Shown one piece after another: positions 1 to 6,443 of a DNA stretch of 28,453 nt. Positions within the stretch are counted from its first letter, which is position 1, and each line of letters begins with the position of its first letter. A program made the translations under genes and the position numbers. Where the stretch lies: positions 1 through 28,453 of the IMG/VR virus record IMGVR_UViG_3300043410_002471, one strand, 5' to 3'. Source of the stretch: a virus. The notes below the pieces were generated by a model that saw only the letters and a list, made by a program, of their open reading frames with translations, was not told where the DNA came from and searched no databases.

Positions 1-237
1 CATTGGATTGGCTGTCATGAACAAAGTGTTTGCCAAGGTGATTACTGTACCCTGCACAATCGCTCAAACCATCCTATGAGACATATGCCACAATCATTTA
101 GATTTGATAGAATGATTATGGAAAGAATTTGTGAGCATGGAGTTGGTCATCCAGATCCAGATGAGTTTAGAATTCGTAATGGTGAAGATGATGGTGTTCA
201 TGGGTGTGACATGTGTTGCGGAGGGTATTACCATTAA
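1..237 (+). CDS. Cys/His-rich small protein, 5' partial
   Basis: The frame is open from base 1 to a TAA at 235-237 (78 residues), so the true start lies outside the window. It carries CHEQSVCQGDYC, an HN-R-NHPMRHMP stretch, ICEHGVGHPDPDE and a terminal HGCDMCCGG. The spaced Cys and His pairs suggest one or two zinc sites. I recall proteins with GHPDP plus CDxCC near the C-terminus as conserved hypotheticals in actinophages, but no function is known to me. It is the first of a run of overlapping small plus-strand genes; the next frame begins inside its 3' end. The frame is well supported, the role is not. Confidence 0.72.
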   Translation, partial: HWIGCHEQSVCQGDYCTLHNRSNHPMRHMPQSFRFDRMIMERICEHGVGHPDPDEFRIRNGEDDGVHGCDMCCGGYYH

Positions 238-382
238 AAGAAACCATGAAGGTGAGTGTTGTGATGCATGTATGCAGGATCCAGCATATTTAACAAAAAC
301 GCTTGGGTATGACATTTGCTGTCATTTTCAATTACAAAAAGAATATGAGGAATTTGTGGATGAAGATGAACGACTTACCTAA
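200..382 (+). CDS. small Cys-rich protein, start uncertain
   Basis: The C-terminal part (RNHEGECCDACMQDP, then GYDICCHF and an acidic tail) looks like a real Cys-rich microprotein, overlapped by the genes on both sides. The start is unclear. ATG 200 and GTG 206 have poor ribosome binding sites. A perfect GGAGGG at 220-225 lies 7 nt before an in-frame ATT at 233, whose ATTAA overlaps the upstream stop; that would give a 49-residue protein with a rare ATT start. Function unknown; a zinc-binding role is inferred only from the Cys pairs. Confidence 0.5.
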   Translation: MGVTCVAEGITIKRNHEGECCDACMQDPAYLTKTLGYDICCHFQLQKEYEEFVDEDERLT

Positions 383-557
383 ACACCTATTTGACAATAT
401 CACTCAAAAAGGATATGATTGGGGTATAGTATGTGTAGAACATAAAAGACATATACCTTGCAGGCCTTGTTTATATCAATCCCCTGCGACAATTCCATAT
501 TCAGAACAAGATGAAGATATTAAAATAGTTAGAGATTATCAAAGGAACAACTTATGA
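360..557 (+). CDS. small protein with CVEH/CRPC motif
   Basis: A 65-residue protein. The start at ATG 360 is preferred because GAGG at 347-350 lies 9 nt upstream; ATG 366 is an alternative. The core reads GIVCVEHKRHIPCRPC, a Cys/His arrangement compatible with one zinc ion, followed by an acidic linker. It overlaps the gene before it, and its TGA overlaps the next ATG (ATGA), so translation is probably coupled. No family recognised. Confidence 0.62.
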   Translation: MKMNDLPKHLFDNITQKGYDWGIVCVEHKRHIPCRPCLYQSPATIPYSEQDEDIKIVRDYQRNNL

Positions 558-799
558 CAATAATTACATATACGCCAAAACAACTGTATGACGCTTGGTA
601 CGACCTGTTTGAAAAGAATAAATGGCTTATTGGTCTAAAGTGTACTGGCATTTGTAAGAATGTTTTTTGCTGCCATATTGATGTTCCTGATTGGGGAGTA
701 GTAGATGCAGCACAAAGAATTCTTTTTTTACTTGGAAAAGATTATCATGTTGATACTATTTCACCAAACCTAGAAGATTATAAGGATAATGGCAATTAA
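554..799 (+). CDS. hypothetical 81-aa protein
   Basis: Starts at ATG 554, overlapping the previous stop, with AAAGGAAC about 8-14 nt upstream as ribosome binding site. The protein is mixed in composition: a YDAWYDLFEKNKWLIGL segment, then CTGICKNVFCCH, and a VVDAAQRILFLL helix. The C-x3-C-x3-CC-H cluster may bind metal. Its 3' end overlaps the next gene by 11 nt. I do not recognise the family; the gene call rests on tight packing and the good ribosome binding site. Confidence 0.65.
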   Translation: MTIITYTPKQLYDAWYDLFEKNKWLIGLKCTGICKNVFCCHIDVPDWGVVDAAQRILFLLGKDYHVDTISPNLEDYKDNGN

Positions 800-1019
800 A
801 AAAGCATTACGTTCTGAAACATGTTTAAAAAAAATAAACTATTCAGCACAAAAAGATGCTCTAAAAGCAATAGAAAGATGTTGGAGAATTGGTAAATGGA
901 AAAGCAAGAAGGGTCGTCCTTTGTCTGCTTACAAATGTAATGAGTGTGATCAATGGCATACAACAAGTCAGGGTCCTAGAAATGGTAGATTGGTAATTAA
1001 AAATGATAGACAAAATTGA
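789..1019 (+). CDS. small basic zinc-ribbon-like protein
   Basis: A 76-residue, lysine-rich protein. Residues 48-57 read YKCNECDQWH followed by TTSQG, a CxxC-x2-WHxTS pattern that I know from small phage and actinobacterial zinc-knuckle proteins. The N-terminal half is basic with an upstream Cys, which suits nucleic-acid contact (inference). It starts inside the preceding gene and ends 17 nt inside the following one, so it sits in a translationally coupled cluster. Confidence 0.66.
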   Translation: MAIKKALRSETCLKKINYSAQKDALKAIERCWRIGKWKSKKGRPLSAYKCNECDQWHTTSQGPRNGRLVIKNDRQN

Positions 1020-1257
1020 ATGGCCTGAAGATCAATTAGATTACTCCGACAATGTAACTATTAAGATTACTAAGGTTAAGTTTGCTAATGAGTTTACACA
1101 TTGGGAAGCAGATTTGTCTTTTGCTGAAGATGGTTTCTATTGTTCATGTACCGCCCCAACAATGGAGGGGGCAGTTGACGAAGTAATGAATTACCTGTAT
1201 GATAGTGTATATGAATGGACAAAGGATGATGCAAATGGAATTAGGCCTACTTCTTAG
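1003..1257 (+). CDS. hypothetical 84-aa protein
   Basis: Starts at ATG 1003 inside the preceding gene. Alternating beta-like segments (VTIKITKVKF, HWEADLSF, GFYCSC) are followed by a helix, GAVDEVMNYLYDSVYEW. This resembles the small alpha/beta proteins common in phage early regions, but no family is recognised. It overlaps the next gene by about 23 nt. Confidence 0.62.
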   Translation: MIDKIEWPEDQLDYSDNVTIKITKVKFANEFTHWEADLSFAEDGFYCSCTAPTMEGAVDEVMNYLYDSVYEWTKDDANGIRPTS

Positions 1258-1744
1258 CAATACCCCAGTACAACAGTATGAGGCTGATTGGGCTAGTGAT
1301 GGGCTTCATATGATTGCTGAAGTTATTGCTGAATTCCGTGGAAATAGGTACGATCAGTATGGCTGGAGTAATCTTCTTACATCAAATGCTGGTCAGCCTG
1401 AGTATGTCAATGATGTCTTTGAGATGCGTACATATTGTTGGTGTGATTCTGGTTGGGATGAGGATTATACTGGTCCTCATGCAAAAGGATGTCCTCCAAA
1501 CTTTGTTTATAAAAAGAACGGCTTAATTATCAATTGGTATAAGCATGCTTCTCGTGGTATTACTTCTAATATGGAATATCCAGGGGCTAAAAACTGGTTT
1601 AAGGCTGTTGCAACGTGCATTGAAAGTGTTAAAGAGCATACCAACCCTAGAGAGTATTGCGACCATATGTTTGTTACCCCAGAAAATAAGGCTAAAGGTA
1701 TTTGTGGTAGGTGTGGAATATCTTTTGACGAGTGGCATGGATGA
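1235..1744 (+). CDS. hypothetical Cys-rich protein, 169 aa
   Basis: The start at ATG 1235 is chosen because AAAGGATG sits about 8 nt upstream; earlier in-frame ATGs lack spacing. The middle contains YCWCDSGWDEDYTGPHAKGCPPNF, two Cys pairs with a His, and the C-terminus has YCDHMF...CGRCGISFDEWH, a second CxxC site with flanking Cys-x2-His. Two small zinc sites around a central Trp-rich domain are likely. No enzyme motif is visible. It ends in an ATGA overlap with the next gene. Confidence 0.66.
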   Translation: MELGLLLSNTPVQQYEADWASDGLHMIAEVIAEFRGNRYDQYGWSNLLTSNAGQPEYVNDVFEMRTYCWCDSGWDEDYTGPHAKGCPPNFVYKKNGLIINWYKHASRGITSNMEYPGAKNWFKAVATCIESVKEHTNPREYCDHMFVTPENKAKGICGRCGISFDEWHG

Positions 1745-1923
1745 ACGATAACGAAATAATTAATGAGTTATTAAAAGTTATCTTACAAGACCATGTAAAT
1801 ATAAGAAAATGGCTATATGGACATAACACTCATTTTGGCATGTCTCCAGATGAAATGATCAAAGCAGGAAGATCAAAAGAAGTTATATCTTATTTAGTGT
1901 ATCAAATTGAAGGGCCATACTAA
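1741..1923 (+). CDS. hypothetical 60-aa protein
   Basis: Starts at ATG 1741, which overlaps the previous stop (ATGA). The product is helical (NEIINELLKVILQDHVNIRKWLYG) and then carries FGMSPDEMIKAGRSKEVISYLVYQ. Its own stop overlaps the next ATG as TAATG. No family recognised; the coupling on both sides supports it as a gene. Confidence 0.66.
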   Translation: MNDNEIINELLKVILQDHVNIRKWLYGHNTHFGMSPDEMIKAGRSKEVISYLVYQIEGPY

Positions 1924-2048
1924 TGAAAGAACCTAAGATTATGTCCATGGATTGGCGTAGCCTTGGCTATTGGCCTGTGTGGAAAGATGGAAAGAAAGTA
2001 TGGGTGCCTAAAGATGATCAATCATTCAGTGAAACATCAGAGAACTAA
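1923..2048 (+). CDS. 41-aa microprotein
   Basis: Starts in a TAATG junction with the preceding gene, with GAAGGG 8 nt upstream as ribosome binding site. The 41 residues include DWRSLGYWPVWKDGKKVWVP, rich in Trp, and an acidic/Ser C-terminus. It partly overlaps the 5' end of the next gene. No known family; small size, good ribosome binding site and coupling support it. Confidence 0.55.
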   Translation: MKEPKIMSMDWRSLGYWPVWKDGKKVWVPKDDQSFSETSEN

Positions 2049-2328
2049 GATTATTCCATTACGATGGATAGGAAATATCTGTGGAGAATTTGCAGGCAAC
2101 CATCTAGTTAAGTGTGTTAATATGGATGAAGATGAAGAGTATGGTTGGCGTTATAAGTACCACGCAAAAATGTGGAAATATCTTAATAAGCCTTACGAAC
2201 TATGGGGTACATACTATATTATCGATATGGATGCATGGAGAGAAGATTTAGACAGGATGAAGATAGATATGTCTGGTCCTGGCTGGGACGACTATGATGA
2301 GGATGGTGTACCATATTGGGAGAAATGA
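2014..2328 (+). CDS. hypothetical acidic protein, 104 aa from this start
   Basis: The frame is open from 1963; ATG 1987, ATG 2014 and GTG 2029 are possible starts and none has a strong ribosome binding site. The body (PLRWIGNICGEFAGNHLVKC, RYKYHAKMWKYLNKPYELWGTYY, then an acidic GWDDYDEDGVPYW tail) reminds me of small actinophage hypotheticals with a WGTYxxID segment. It is the last gene before the promoter at 2339-2347, so it likely closes this mini-operon. Confidence 0.6.
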   Translation: MINHSVKHQRTKIIPLRWIGNICGEFAGNHLVKCVNMDEDEEYGWRYKYHAKMWKYLNKPYELWGTYYIIDMDAWREDLDRMKIDMSGPGWDDYDEDGVPYWEK

Positions 2329-2338
2329 CCCAAAACTT

Positions 2339-2347
2339 TGATATAAT
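2339..2347 (+). promoter_or_regulatory. extended -10 promoter, leaderless type
   Basis: TGATATAAT, with 6 nt between the hexamer and ATG 2354. A transcript starting 7 nt after the hexamer would begin at the A of the start codon. No ribosome binding site precedes the ATG. Confidence 0.7.
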
Positions 2348-2353
2348 TTTTTT

Positions 2354-3091
2354 ATGAATAATGTTAAATCACTATTCCCAGATAAAACATATGAGATTAT
2401 GCCATATGCTCTCGAAGAACTTGACCCCTTTAAAACCGAAGATGGATTTACCAAAAAGTACGGCACTGGCGTAGATAATATTAGAGTTGTTGAAAACTTT
2501 TTGTCTAATGAAGAATGCGATAAGTTAATTGCTTTTACTGATCATTATAAAGTTTGGTCTGAAAGAGATCATTGCTACCCGCTTCACATGGCTGAAGACT
2601 TTGACTCTAGACCAATTATGTCTAAGTGGTATCACAATGAAATGAATGTTTTGGGGCCAAGGATGGTTGAGGCTGCACAAAATGCATGGAATGAACAACT
2701 AACTAGACATAACGACTGTATGTTAGTAGTTAATCAAATTGGCTCATATCACAAACCACATACAGATATCTTAGATATTCATTATGAAAACAATAATCCA
2801 TATGCAGATAAAGGACCATCAGTAGAAGATCAAACCAAACTATTTAAAAATATGTGGAGTGGTCATCTATCTATTCTTGTTTATCTAAATGATGATTATG
2901 GTCGTGGAGAGTTATACTTCCCACAGCATGATTTTTGGATCAAACCCAAGAAGGGTTCTCTCGTTACATTTCCTGGTAGTTTGCATTATGTTCATGGTGT
3001 AACTACAGTAGAAGATAAGATTAGATATACTTTGTCTCAGTGGGCTAAGTTTGATTATTTAAATTCAGAATATAGACCAGCAAACATTTGA
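2354..3091 (+). CDS. 2OG-Fe(II) oxygenase, prolyl-4-hydroxylase-like
   Basis: A 245-residue member of the 2-oxoglutarate/Fe(II) dioxygenase fold. The iron triad is visible: HTD at residues 136-138, the distal His in HYVHGVTTV (214), and the 2OG-binding Arg in RYTLSQW (224). Between them lie the usual strands LSILVYLNDDY, GELYFPQ and GSLVTFPG. Such enzymes hydroxylate protein side chains, nucleobases or small molecules; the substrate is not readable here. Residues 1-120 are a variable region. It is driven by its own TATAAT element 6 nt upstream, and is one of six such enzymes in the window. Confidence 0.9.
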   Translation: MNNVKSLFPDKTYEIMPYALEELDPFKTEDGFTKKYGTGVDNIRVVENFLSNEECDKLIAFTDHYKVWSERDHCYPLHMAEDFDSRPIMSKWYHNEMNVLGPRMVEAAQNAWNEQLTRHNDCMLVVNQIGSYHKPHTDILDIHYENNNPYADKGPSVEDQTKLFKNMWSGHLSILVYLNDDYGRGELYFPQHDFWIKPKKGSLVTFPGSLHYVHGVTTVEDKIRYTLSQWAKFDYLNSEYRPANI

Positions 3092-3116
3092 CATACCCTG
3101 CCAAATATGGGATAAT
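3088..3116 (+). promoter_or_regulatory. full sigma70-type promoter, leaderless
   Basis: TTGACA (3088-3093), a 17-nt spacer, then GATAAT (3111-3116) with a TGG extended -10, and 6 nt to ATG 3123. The -35 box overlaps the stop of the oxygenase gene. Confidence 0.75.
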
Positions 3117-3122
3117 AGATAT

Positions 3123-3227
3123 ATGGCTCAGCGAGTAGTAATTTGTCCAACATGTAAAAAAGAACTAGAAGTACGCTCAGGCATATTTGCTCACCAAACA
3201 CTATACAGACACATGAAAGCACACTAA
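3123..3227 (+). CDS. 34-aa C2H2-type zinc-finger microprotein
   Basis: Translates to 34 residues with CPTC at 8-11 and HQTLYRHMKAH at the C-terminus. Cys8, Cys11, His30 and His34 reproduce a C2H2 spacing, with His24 as an alternative ligand, and TLYRHMKAH closely resembles the helix end of a classical finger. It may be a single-finger DNA- or RNA-binding peptide (inference). A near-consensus promoter starts exactly at its ATG, and its TAA overlaps the next ATG (TAATG). Confidence 0.65.
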   Translation: MAQRVVICPTCKKELEVRSGIFAHQTLYRHMKAH

Positions 3228-3721
3228 TGCAAACATTTTTACCTTCAAGCAATTTTCTTACCTCTGCACAAATATTAGACTCAAAGCGTCTTAATAAGCA
3301 GATTCTAGAGGGATATCAGATACTTAATGTATTATCTGGTCAATCTCCTACTGGTGCATGGCGTAACCATCCCGCCGTAAAAATGTGGAGGGGACACGAA
3401 CTGTCGCTTCATCTATACGTTAAAGCAATGATTCATGAGGCTAAATTACGTGGTATTAAGACAGACAAGAATGAGTCAAATATTCAGGCTTTGTTTACTA
3501 AGGTTGGAGAATCCTGGGGCCAAGGCCTGCCAAATTGGTTCTTTGATGAGTCTAAGTTACGCAGAGTAGTCACTACACATAAAGCAAATCTATTTAGAAA
3601 AGATCCAATCTTTTATGCAGAGTTTGAGTCGTCTACAAAAAGCCCTTACAATGAACCATGTTGCCCAACATGTAAATATTATTGGGTTACTCACGTAGAA
3701 AGTAAAGAAAATGTTTTGTGA
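3227..3721 (+). CDS. pyrimidine-dimer DNA glycosylase-like protein
   Basis: A 164-residue protein with hallmarks of the Pyr_excise (T4 endonuclease V/DenV-like) family as found in actinophages: N-terminal TFLPSSNFLTSAQILDSKRL-NKQ, then GAWRNHPAVKMWRGHE, HEAKLRGIKTD and THKANLFRKDPIFY. Family members cleave the glycosyl bond at UV-induced cyclobutane dimers and nick the backbone. An extra C-terminal CCPTCKYYW adds a possible zinc knuckle. It is coupled by TAATG to the C2H2 microprotein upstream and overlaps the next gene by 11 nt. The family assignment is from motif memory, so UV repair is likely but unproven. Confidence 0.72.
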   Translation: MQTFLPSSNFLTSAQILDSKRLNKQILEGYQILNVLSGQSPTGAWRNHPAVKMWRGHELSLHLYVKAMIHEAKLRGIKTDKNESNIQALFTKVGESWGQGLPNWFFDESKLRRVVTTHKANLFRKDPIFYAEFESSTKSPYNEPCCPTCKYYWVTHVESKENVL

Positions 3722-3866
3722 TCATGTTTATAATAACAGAGATGAAGATATTTGTTCTCTTTGTGGCAAGCCAACTCATAAAATAAATTGGGAAGAACAG
3801 CACGAATACCATAGAAAGTGGATTGCAGAGGGTAAGGCTACACTACAGGGTTGGTGGTCCATCTAA
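3711..3866 (+). CDS. 51-aa zinc-binding microprotein
   Basis: ATG 3711 lies inside the 3' end of the glycosylase-like gene. The product starts MFCDHVYNNRDEDICSLCGK and continues PTHKINWEEQHEYH, giving Cys3, His5, Cys15, Cys18 and His23 as likely ligands. The Trp-rich end (GWWSI) is followed at once by the next promoter. No specific family is named; small CDH...CxxCG proteins are common in actinophages. Confidence 0.62.
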   Translation: MFCDHVYNNRDEDICSLCGKPTHKINWEEQHEYHRKWIAEGKATLQGWWSI

Positions 3867-3876
3867 ATAAGGTTTA

Positions 3877-3885
3877 TGCTATAAT
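3877..3885 (+). promoter_or_regulatory. extended -10 promoter, leaderless type
   Basis: TGCTATAAT with 6 nt to ATG 3892; no ribosome binding site lies between. It overlaps no upstream coding sequence. Confidence 0.7.
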
Positions 3886-3891
3886 CTTATT

Positions 3892-4023
3892 ATGATGGAT
3901 GCAAAGAAAAAATGTCATTATTGTGAGCAAGAGGGTGAGTATACCCAGTTAGTTGGCGATGAGCCAAATTATTTTATGTCTCTTGTTTGTAAAAAGCATT
4001 TAGAGATGGACCTTATTTCATAA
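3892..4023 (+). CDS. 43-aa treble-clef-like zinc microprotein
   Basis: MMDAKKKCHYCEQEGEY... has CHYC at residues 8-11 and CKKH at 33-36, the CxxC/CxxH spacing of a small zinc site. The stop overlaps the next ATG in TAATG. Leaderless-type promoter directly upstream. Function unknown. Confidence 0.62.
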   Translation: MMDAKKKCHYCEQEGEYTQLVGDEPNYFMSLVCKKHLEMDLIS

Positions 4024-4160
4024 TGCTAACCTATCTTAAAACATGTATATGTGGTAAAACATTGCCATATGAAACAGATTCAGACAAAATGTTTTTCGAT
4101 AGATACCACTCCGATTGCACAGACGACACATCAGCACTTGACACAGAAGGGTTTTACTAA
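4023..4160 (+). CDS. 45-aa Cys microprotein
   Basis: Begins in a TAATG junction. The sequence LKTCICGKTLPYETDSDK then MFFDRYHSDC shows CxCG, and a His-x2-Cys, another possible single zinc site. It has an acidic C-terminus. It sits between two well-supported genes; no family recognised. Confidence 0.58.
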   Translation: MLTYLKTCICGKTLPYETDSDKMFFDRYHSDCTDDTSALDTEGFY

Positions 4161-4161
4161 G

Positions 4162-4671
4162 ATGAATTTACAACTTGTATCTTATCCAAGTTTAGCAAAA
4201 AATATTGCAGAAGCGCATATTGAACAAAGAATTCAAGTGCCACACGTACCACTAAAGTTTAATACCAATGAATCAGATACTCAAAAAGTTGCAATTGTTG
4301 AAGATCCAAAATCTGCTATCTCTAAGGCCCAAGATAAACCAGAATTGCAACTGTTTGTTTCTTTGTATAATGCAACAATTAAAGAAGCCTTGGAGTCTAC
4401 ATATATTTATAAAGCAGAAGATGTAGTAAATAAGACAGATAATTTTATTATTGATTTGTTTGATCGACTCAATCTAGATGACTTAAACTATAAAACAAAA
4501 ACTGGAAGAGAATCATTACGTGATGATGTAATTAATAAGAAAGATGTTTTTGTGCACAAGTTTGTTGCAGAAGGAAATAGCGAAGAGCAATTGATTAATT
4601 TAGATAATTATAATCTAGAAGAATCTTGGAACTTGTACAATCAGGCTATGGCAAAAGCAATTATTGTCTAA
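4162..4671 (+). CDS. hypothetical protein, 169 aa
   Basis: ATG 4162 follows the previous stop by one base, with AGAAGGG about 11 nt upstream. The protein is mostly charged and helical: an N-terminal HIEQRIQVPHVPLKF linker, ISKAQDKPELQLFVSLYNAT, a polar middle with repeated D/N-rich turns, and a C-terminal EESWNLYNQAMAKAIIV. No catalytic motif or membrane segment is seen. It ends convergently, overlapping the minus-strand methyltransferase by 11 nt, with no obvious terminator between them. Confidence 0.7.
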   Translation: MNLQLVSYPSLAKNIAEAHIEQRIQVPHVPLKFNTNESDTQKVAIVEDPKSAISKAQDKPELQLFVSLYNATIKEALESTYIYKAEDVVNKTDNFIIDLFDRLNLDDLNYKTKTGRESLRDDVINKKDVFVHKFVAEGNSEEQLINLDNYNLEESWNLYNQAMAKAIIV

Positions 4672-5272
4672 CTTTTCTTAAAATAACATCACACATCATA
4701 CGGTCTTCTAGTATAATTCCAGATATCTCCCAATCAATATTGTTATTTAAAAAATTATTAACTGCTGCAATTACCCCGTAGGGCCCATGATTTGGATCGC
4801 CAATATACACGTAATCATTAACAACAATGACGCCTACATCATTTATCAGTTCTTTAGCATTTTCAATGTCTTGCGAAACTTCTTCATAACTATGTCCAGC
4901 ATCAATATAAATTAAATCAAAATCAAAATCTCTTTGATCTTTCTCTAAAATAATTTGAGGTAAAACTTCTTGACTTTTTCCACTTAAAATCTTTACATTT
5001 TTATTTGCAAATCTTTTAGTAACAAAATCTAAGTTTTCACCCTCTCTAAACCTGAGATTGTTTTCTCCTCTTTGAAAGATAGAATCAGACTGCTCCCAAG
5101 TGTCAACTAAATACAATATGGCTGGTTGGGCTGAATCATACATATGTTCAGCAAAATCTCCAGCAGAAACACCAACTTCCATTATATTTAATTTAGTAGG
5201 TAGTTTACTGGCCCATTCCCATCTATTATTATAGATCTTAGCATTATTTAGTTGAGACTGTTTTATAGGCAT
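4661..5272 (-). CDS. class I SAM methyltransferase (Methyltransf_24-like)
   Basis: A 203-residue Rossmann methyltransferase. Motif I is LNIMEVGVSAGDFAEHMY (about residues 28-45), an acidic residue ends strand 2 (YLVDTW), and DFDLIYIDAGHSYEEVSQDI is the conserved post-motif II segment of the family. GVIVVNDYVYI follows. Substrates of this group are usually sugars or small molecules. The N-terminal QSQLNNAKIYNN and the core align by eye with the methyltransferase at 8165-8863, so the two are paralogues. It starts 7 nt after a TGATATACT element and has no ribosome binding site. Confidence 0.85.
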   Translation of the reverse strand: MPIKQSQLNNAKIYNNRWEWASKLPTKLNIMEVGVSAGDFAEHMYDSAQPAILYLVDTWEQSDSIFQRGENNLRFREGENLDFVTKRFANKNVKILSGKSQEVLPQIILEKDQRDFDFDLIYIDAGHSYEEVSQDIENAKELINDVGVIVVNDYVYIGDPNHGPYGVIAAVNNFLNNNIDWEISGIILEDRMMCDVILRKVRQ

Positions 5273-5279
5273 GACAATA

Positions 5280-5288
5280 AGTATATCA
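5280..5288 (-). promoter_or_regulatory. extended -10 promoter, leaderless type
   Basis: On the minus strand, TGATATACT with 7 nt to the ATG at 5272. It lies in the 34-bp divergent gap with the nuclease-like gene. Confidence 0.62.
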
Positions 5289-5290
5289 TG

Positions 5291-5299
5291 TGGTACTAT
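5291..5299 (+). promoter_or_regulatory. extended -10 promoter, leaderless type
   Basis: TGGTACTAT with 7 nt to ATG 5307. It faces away from the minus-strand promoter only a few bases to its left. Confidence 0.5.
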
Positions 5300-5306
5300 T
5301 GTGTAT

Positions 5307-5729
5307 ATGAACTTTCAGTCTGAATCTAAAAAATCAGGGGATGCATTTGAAGATGTTGTCTATCTTGATCTGTTGTCCCGTGGTTTTGTTGACATAGATA
5401 AAAATGTATACATGAAAGGAACTGGATGTGAAGTTGACTTTGTAGCCAAAGGCAATCGTTATGAATACATTGAGTGCAAGGGTGGCAATCATGGGGATAA
5501 TAAGCGTCCAGGCGCAAAAAGGACAGATAACGTAAAAAAGGCTGTGGCAAACGGAAGTATTATGAAGAGGGTATACGAAACAATGTATTACGTAGTATAC
5601 TTTTCAGATACCCCAGAGCCAGGATCATATTCAGATGAAATGCTTAATTTAGCATTAAAGTATAATATTATTGATGAAGTAAGATATCTTAATCCATTAA
5701 GTAGTTTGGATCATCAGTTAGCCAAATAG
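5307..5729 (+). CDS. PD-(D/E)XK-type nuclease-like protein
   Basis: A 140-residue protein with the order expected of a small restriction-endonuclease fold: SKKSGDAFEDVVYLDLLSRGF (helix with Glu), GTGCEVDFVAKG (Asp at the strand end) and YEYIECKGGNHG (the E-x-K strand). The end is NIIDEVRYLNPL. Known relatives are phage endonucleases, resolvases and Cas4/RecB-like nucleases. The start at ATG 5307 is chosen for the -10 element 7 nt upstream; an earlier ATG at 5271 would overlap the divergent gene. It ends convergently, overlapping the next minus-strand gene by 41 nt. Confidence 0.75.
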   Translation: MNFQSESKKSGDAFEDVVYLDLLSRGFVDIDKNVYMKGTGCEVDFVAKGNRYEYIECKGGNHGDNKRPGAKRTDNVKKAVANGSIMKRVYETMYYVVYFSDTPEPGSYSDEMLNLALKYNIIDEVRYLNPLSSLDHQLAK

Positions 5730-6240
5730 GAATAGCATATCTATTTTGCTCAACCAACTTTACTCCATGCAAAGACTCATTGCTTCTACATTCAAATAAA
5801 ACTAAGTCTCCAGCCTCTGGCTTAATTTCAATATCTAATTTAGGAAAGTAAATCTCTCCTCCGCTTTGCTGAGTGTTAAGATAAACAACCCCACTATGAC
5901 AATATTGCATATTCATCCCACCGTCTGTATCTTTATGTGGTTTTATTTTTGATCCAGCAGTTTGTTTTGAAAGCCAAAGTGTAGATAGATATATTTTTTT
6001 ATCGTAGTCAAATAAAATTTGGGCCAATTTTGCAGCCTTATCTCCGTACGACCTTACCATTTTTCCAAAGTCTCCCAAGATATTTAAAGATTCCTGTGAG
6101 CCATTAAATTTATCTATACCAAAACGCATTATTTTTCTGGTAGACTGAACATCGTGTTCAGAATCAAATATATCTAATTTATTAATGATTTGCTCAATAT
6201 GATCTTGAGAAATAAAGTTTTTTATTACGTATACAGACAC
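5689..6240 (-). CDS. 2OG-Fe(II) oxygenase
   Basis: A 183-residue dioxygenase if started at GTG 6240, which lies 6 nt after a perfect TGCTATAAT; an ATG at 6288 would give 16 unlikely extra residues that span the promoter. The triad is HKD at residues 102-104, the distal His in SLHGVKLV (158) and Arg in NRYAIPIW (167), with GGEIYFPKLDIEIKPEAGDLVLFE, the typical double-stranded helix core, split between them. Residues 5-20 (VIKNFISQDHIEQIIN) match the N-terminal helix of phage P4H-like enzymes. Substrate unknown. It is divergent from a Cys-rich microprotein gene. Confidence 0.88.
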   Translation of the reverse strand: MSVYVIKNFISQDHIEQIINKLDIFDSEHDVQSTRKIMRFGIDKFNGSQESLNILGDFGKMVRSYGDKAAKLAQILFDYDKKIYLSTLWLSKQTAGSKIKPHKDTDGGMNMQYCHSGVVYLNTQQSGGEIYFPKLDIEIKPEAGDLVLFECRSNESLHGVKLVEQNRYAIPIWLTDDPNYLMD

Positions 6241-6246
6241 TTTACA

Positions 6247-6255
6247 ATTATAGCA
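6247..6255 (-). promoter_or_regulatory. extended -10 promoter with leaderless GTG
   Basis: On the minus strand, TGCTATAAT followed by 6 nt and GTG 6240. It shares a 35-bp gap with the divergent promoter at 6261-6269. Confidence 0.68.
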
Positions 6256-6260
6256 TGGTC

Positions 6261-6269
6261 TGGTATACT
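6261..6269 (+). promoter_or_regulatory. extended -10 promoter, leaderless type
   Basis: TGGTATACT with 6 nt to ATG 6276. It probably also reads into the first tRNAs, since the microprotein stop lies inside the tRNA-Arg 5' end. Confidence 0.62.
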
Positions 6270-6275
6270 TAATAT

Positions 6276-6443
6276 ATGGTAAAAACAATGTTTGAATTTG
6301 GCATCATGCTTTTGAAACAAAAGGCATGTAGGCACAAAGAGACATCACAGTCTTCTTGTCCTTTCACAATGAGAACATATACCAATTGCATCAAATGCGG
6401 TAAAAGAATTAAGGCAGTTAGCAATATTAATCTGCCCCTATAA
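6276..6443 (+). CDS. 55-aa Cys-rich microprotein
   Basis: MVKTMFEFGIMLLKQKACRH... includes KACRHKETSQSSCPF and TNCIKCGKRIKAV, two Cys pairs plus a His, so probably a small zinc ribbon. Its stop TAA lies within the acceptor stem of tRNA-Arg, a 10-nt overlap. Leaderless-type promoter at 6261-6269. Function unknown. Confidence 0.55.
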   Translation: MVKTMFEFGIMLLKQKACRHKETSQSSCPFTMRTYTNCIKCGKRIKAVSNINLPL

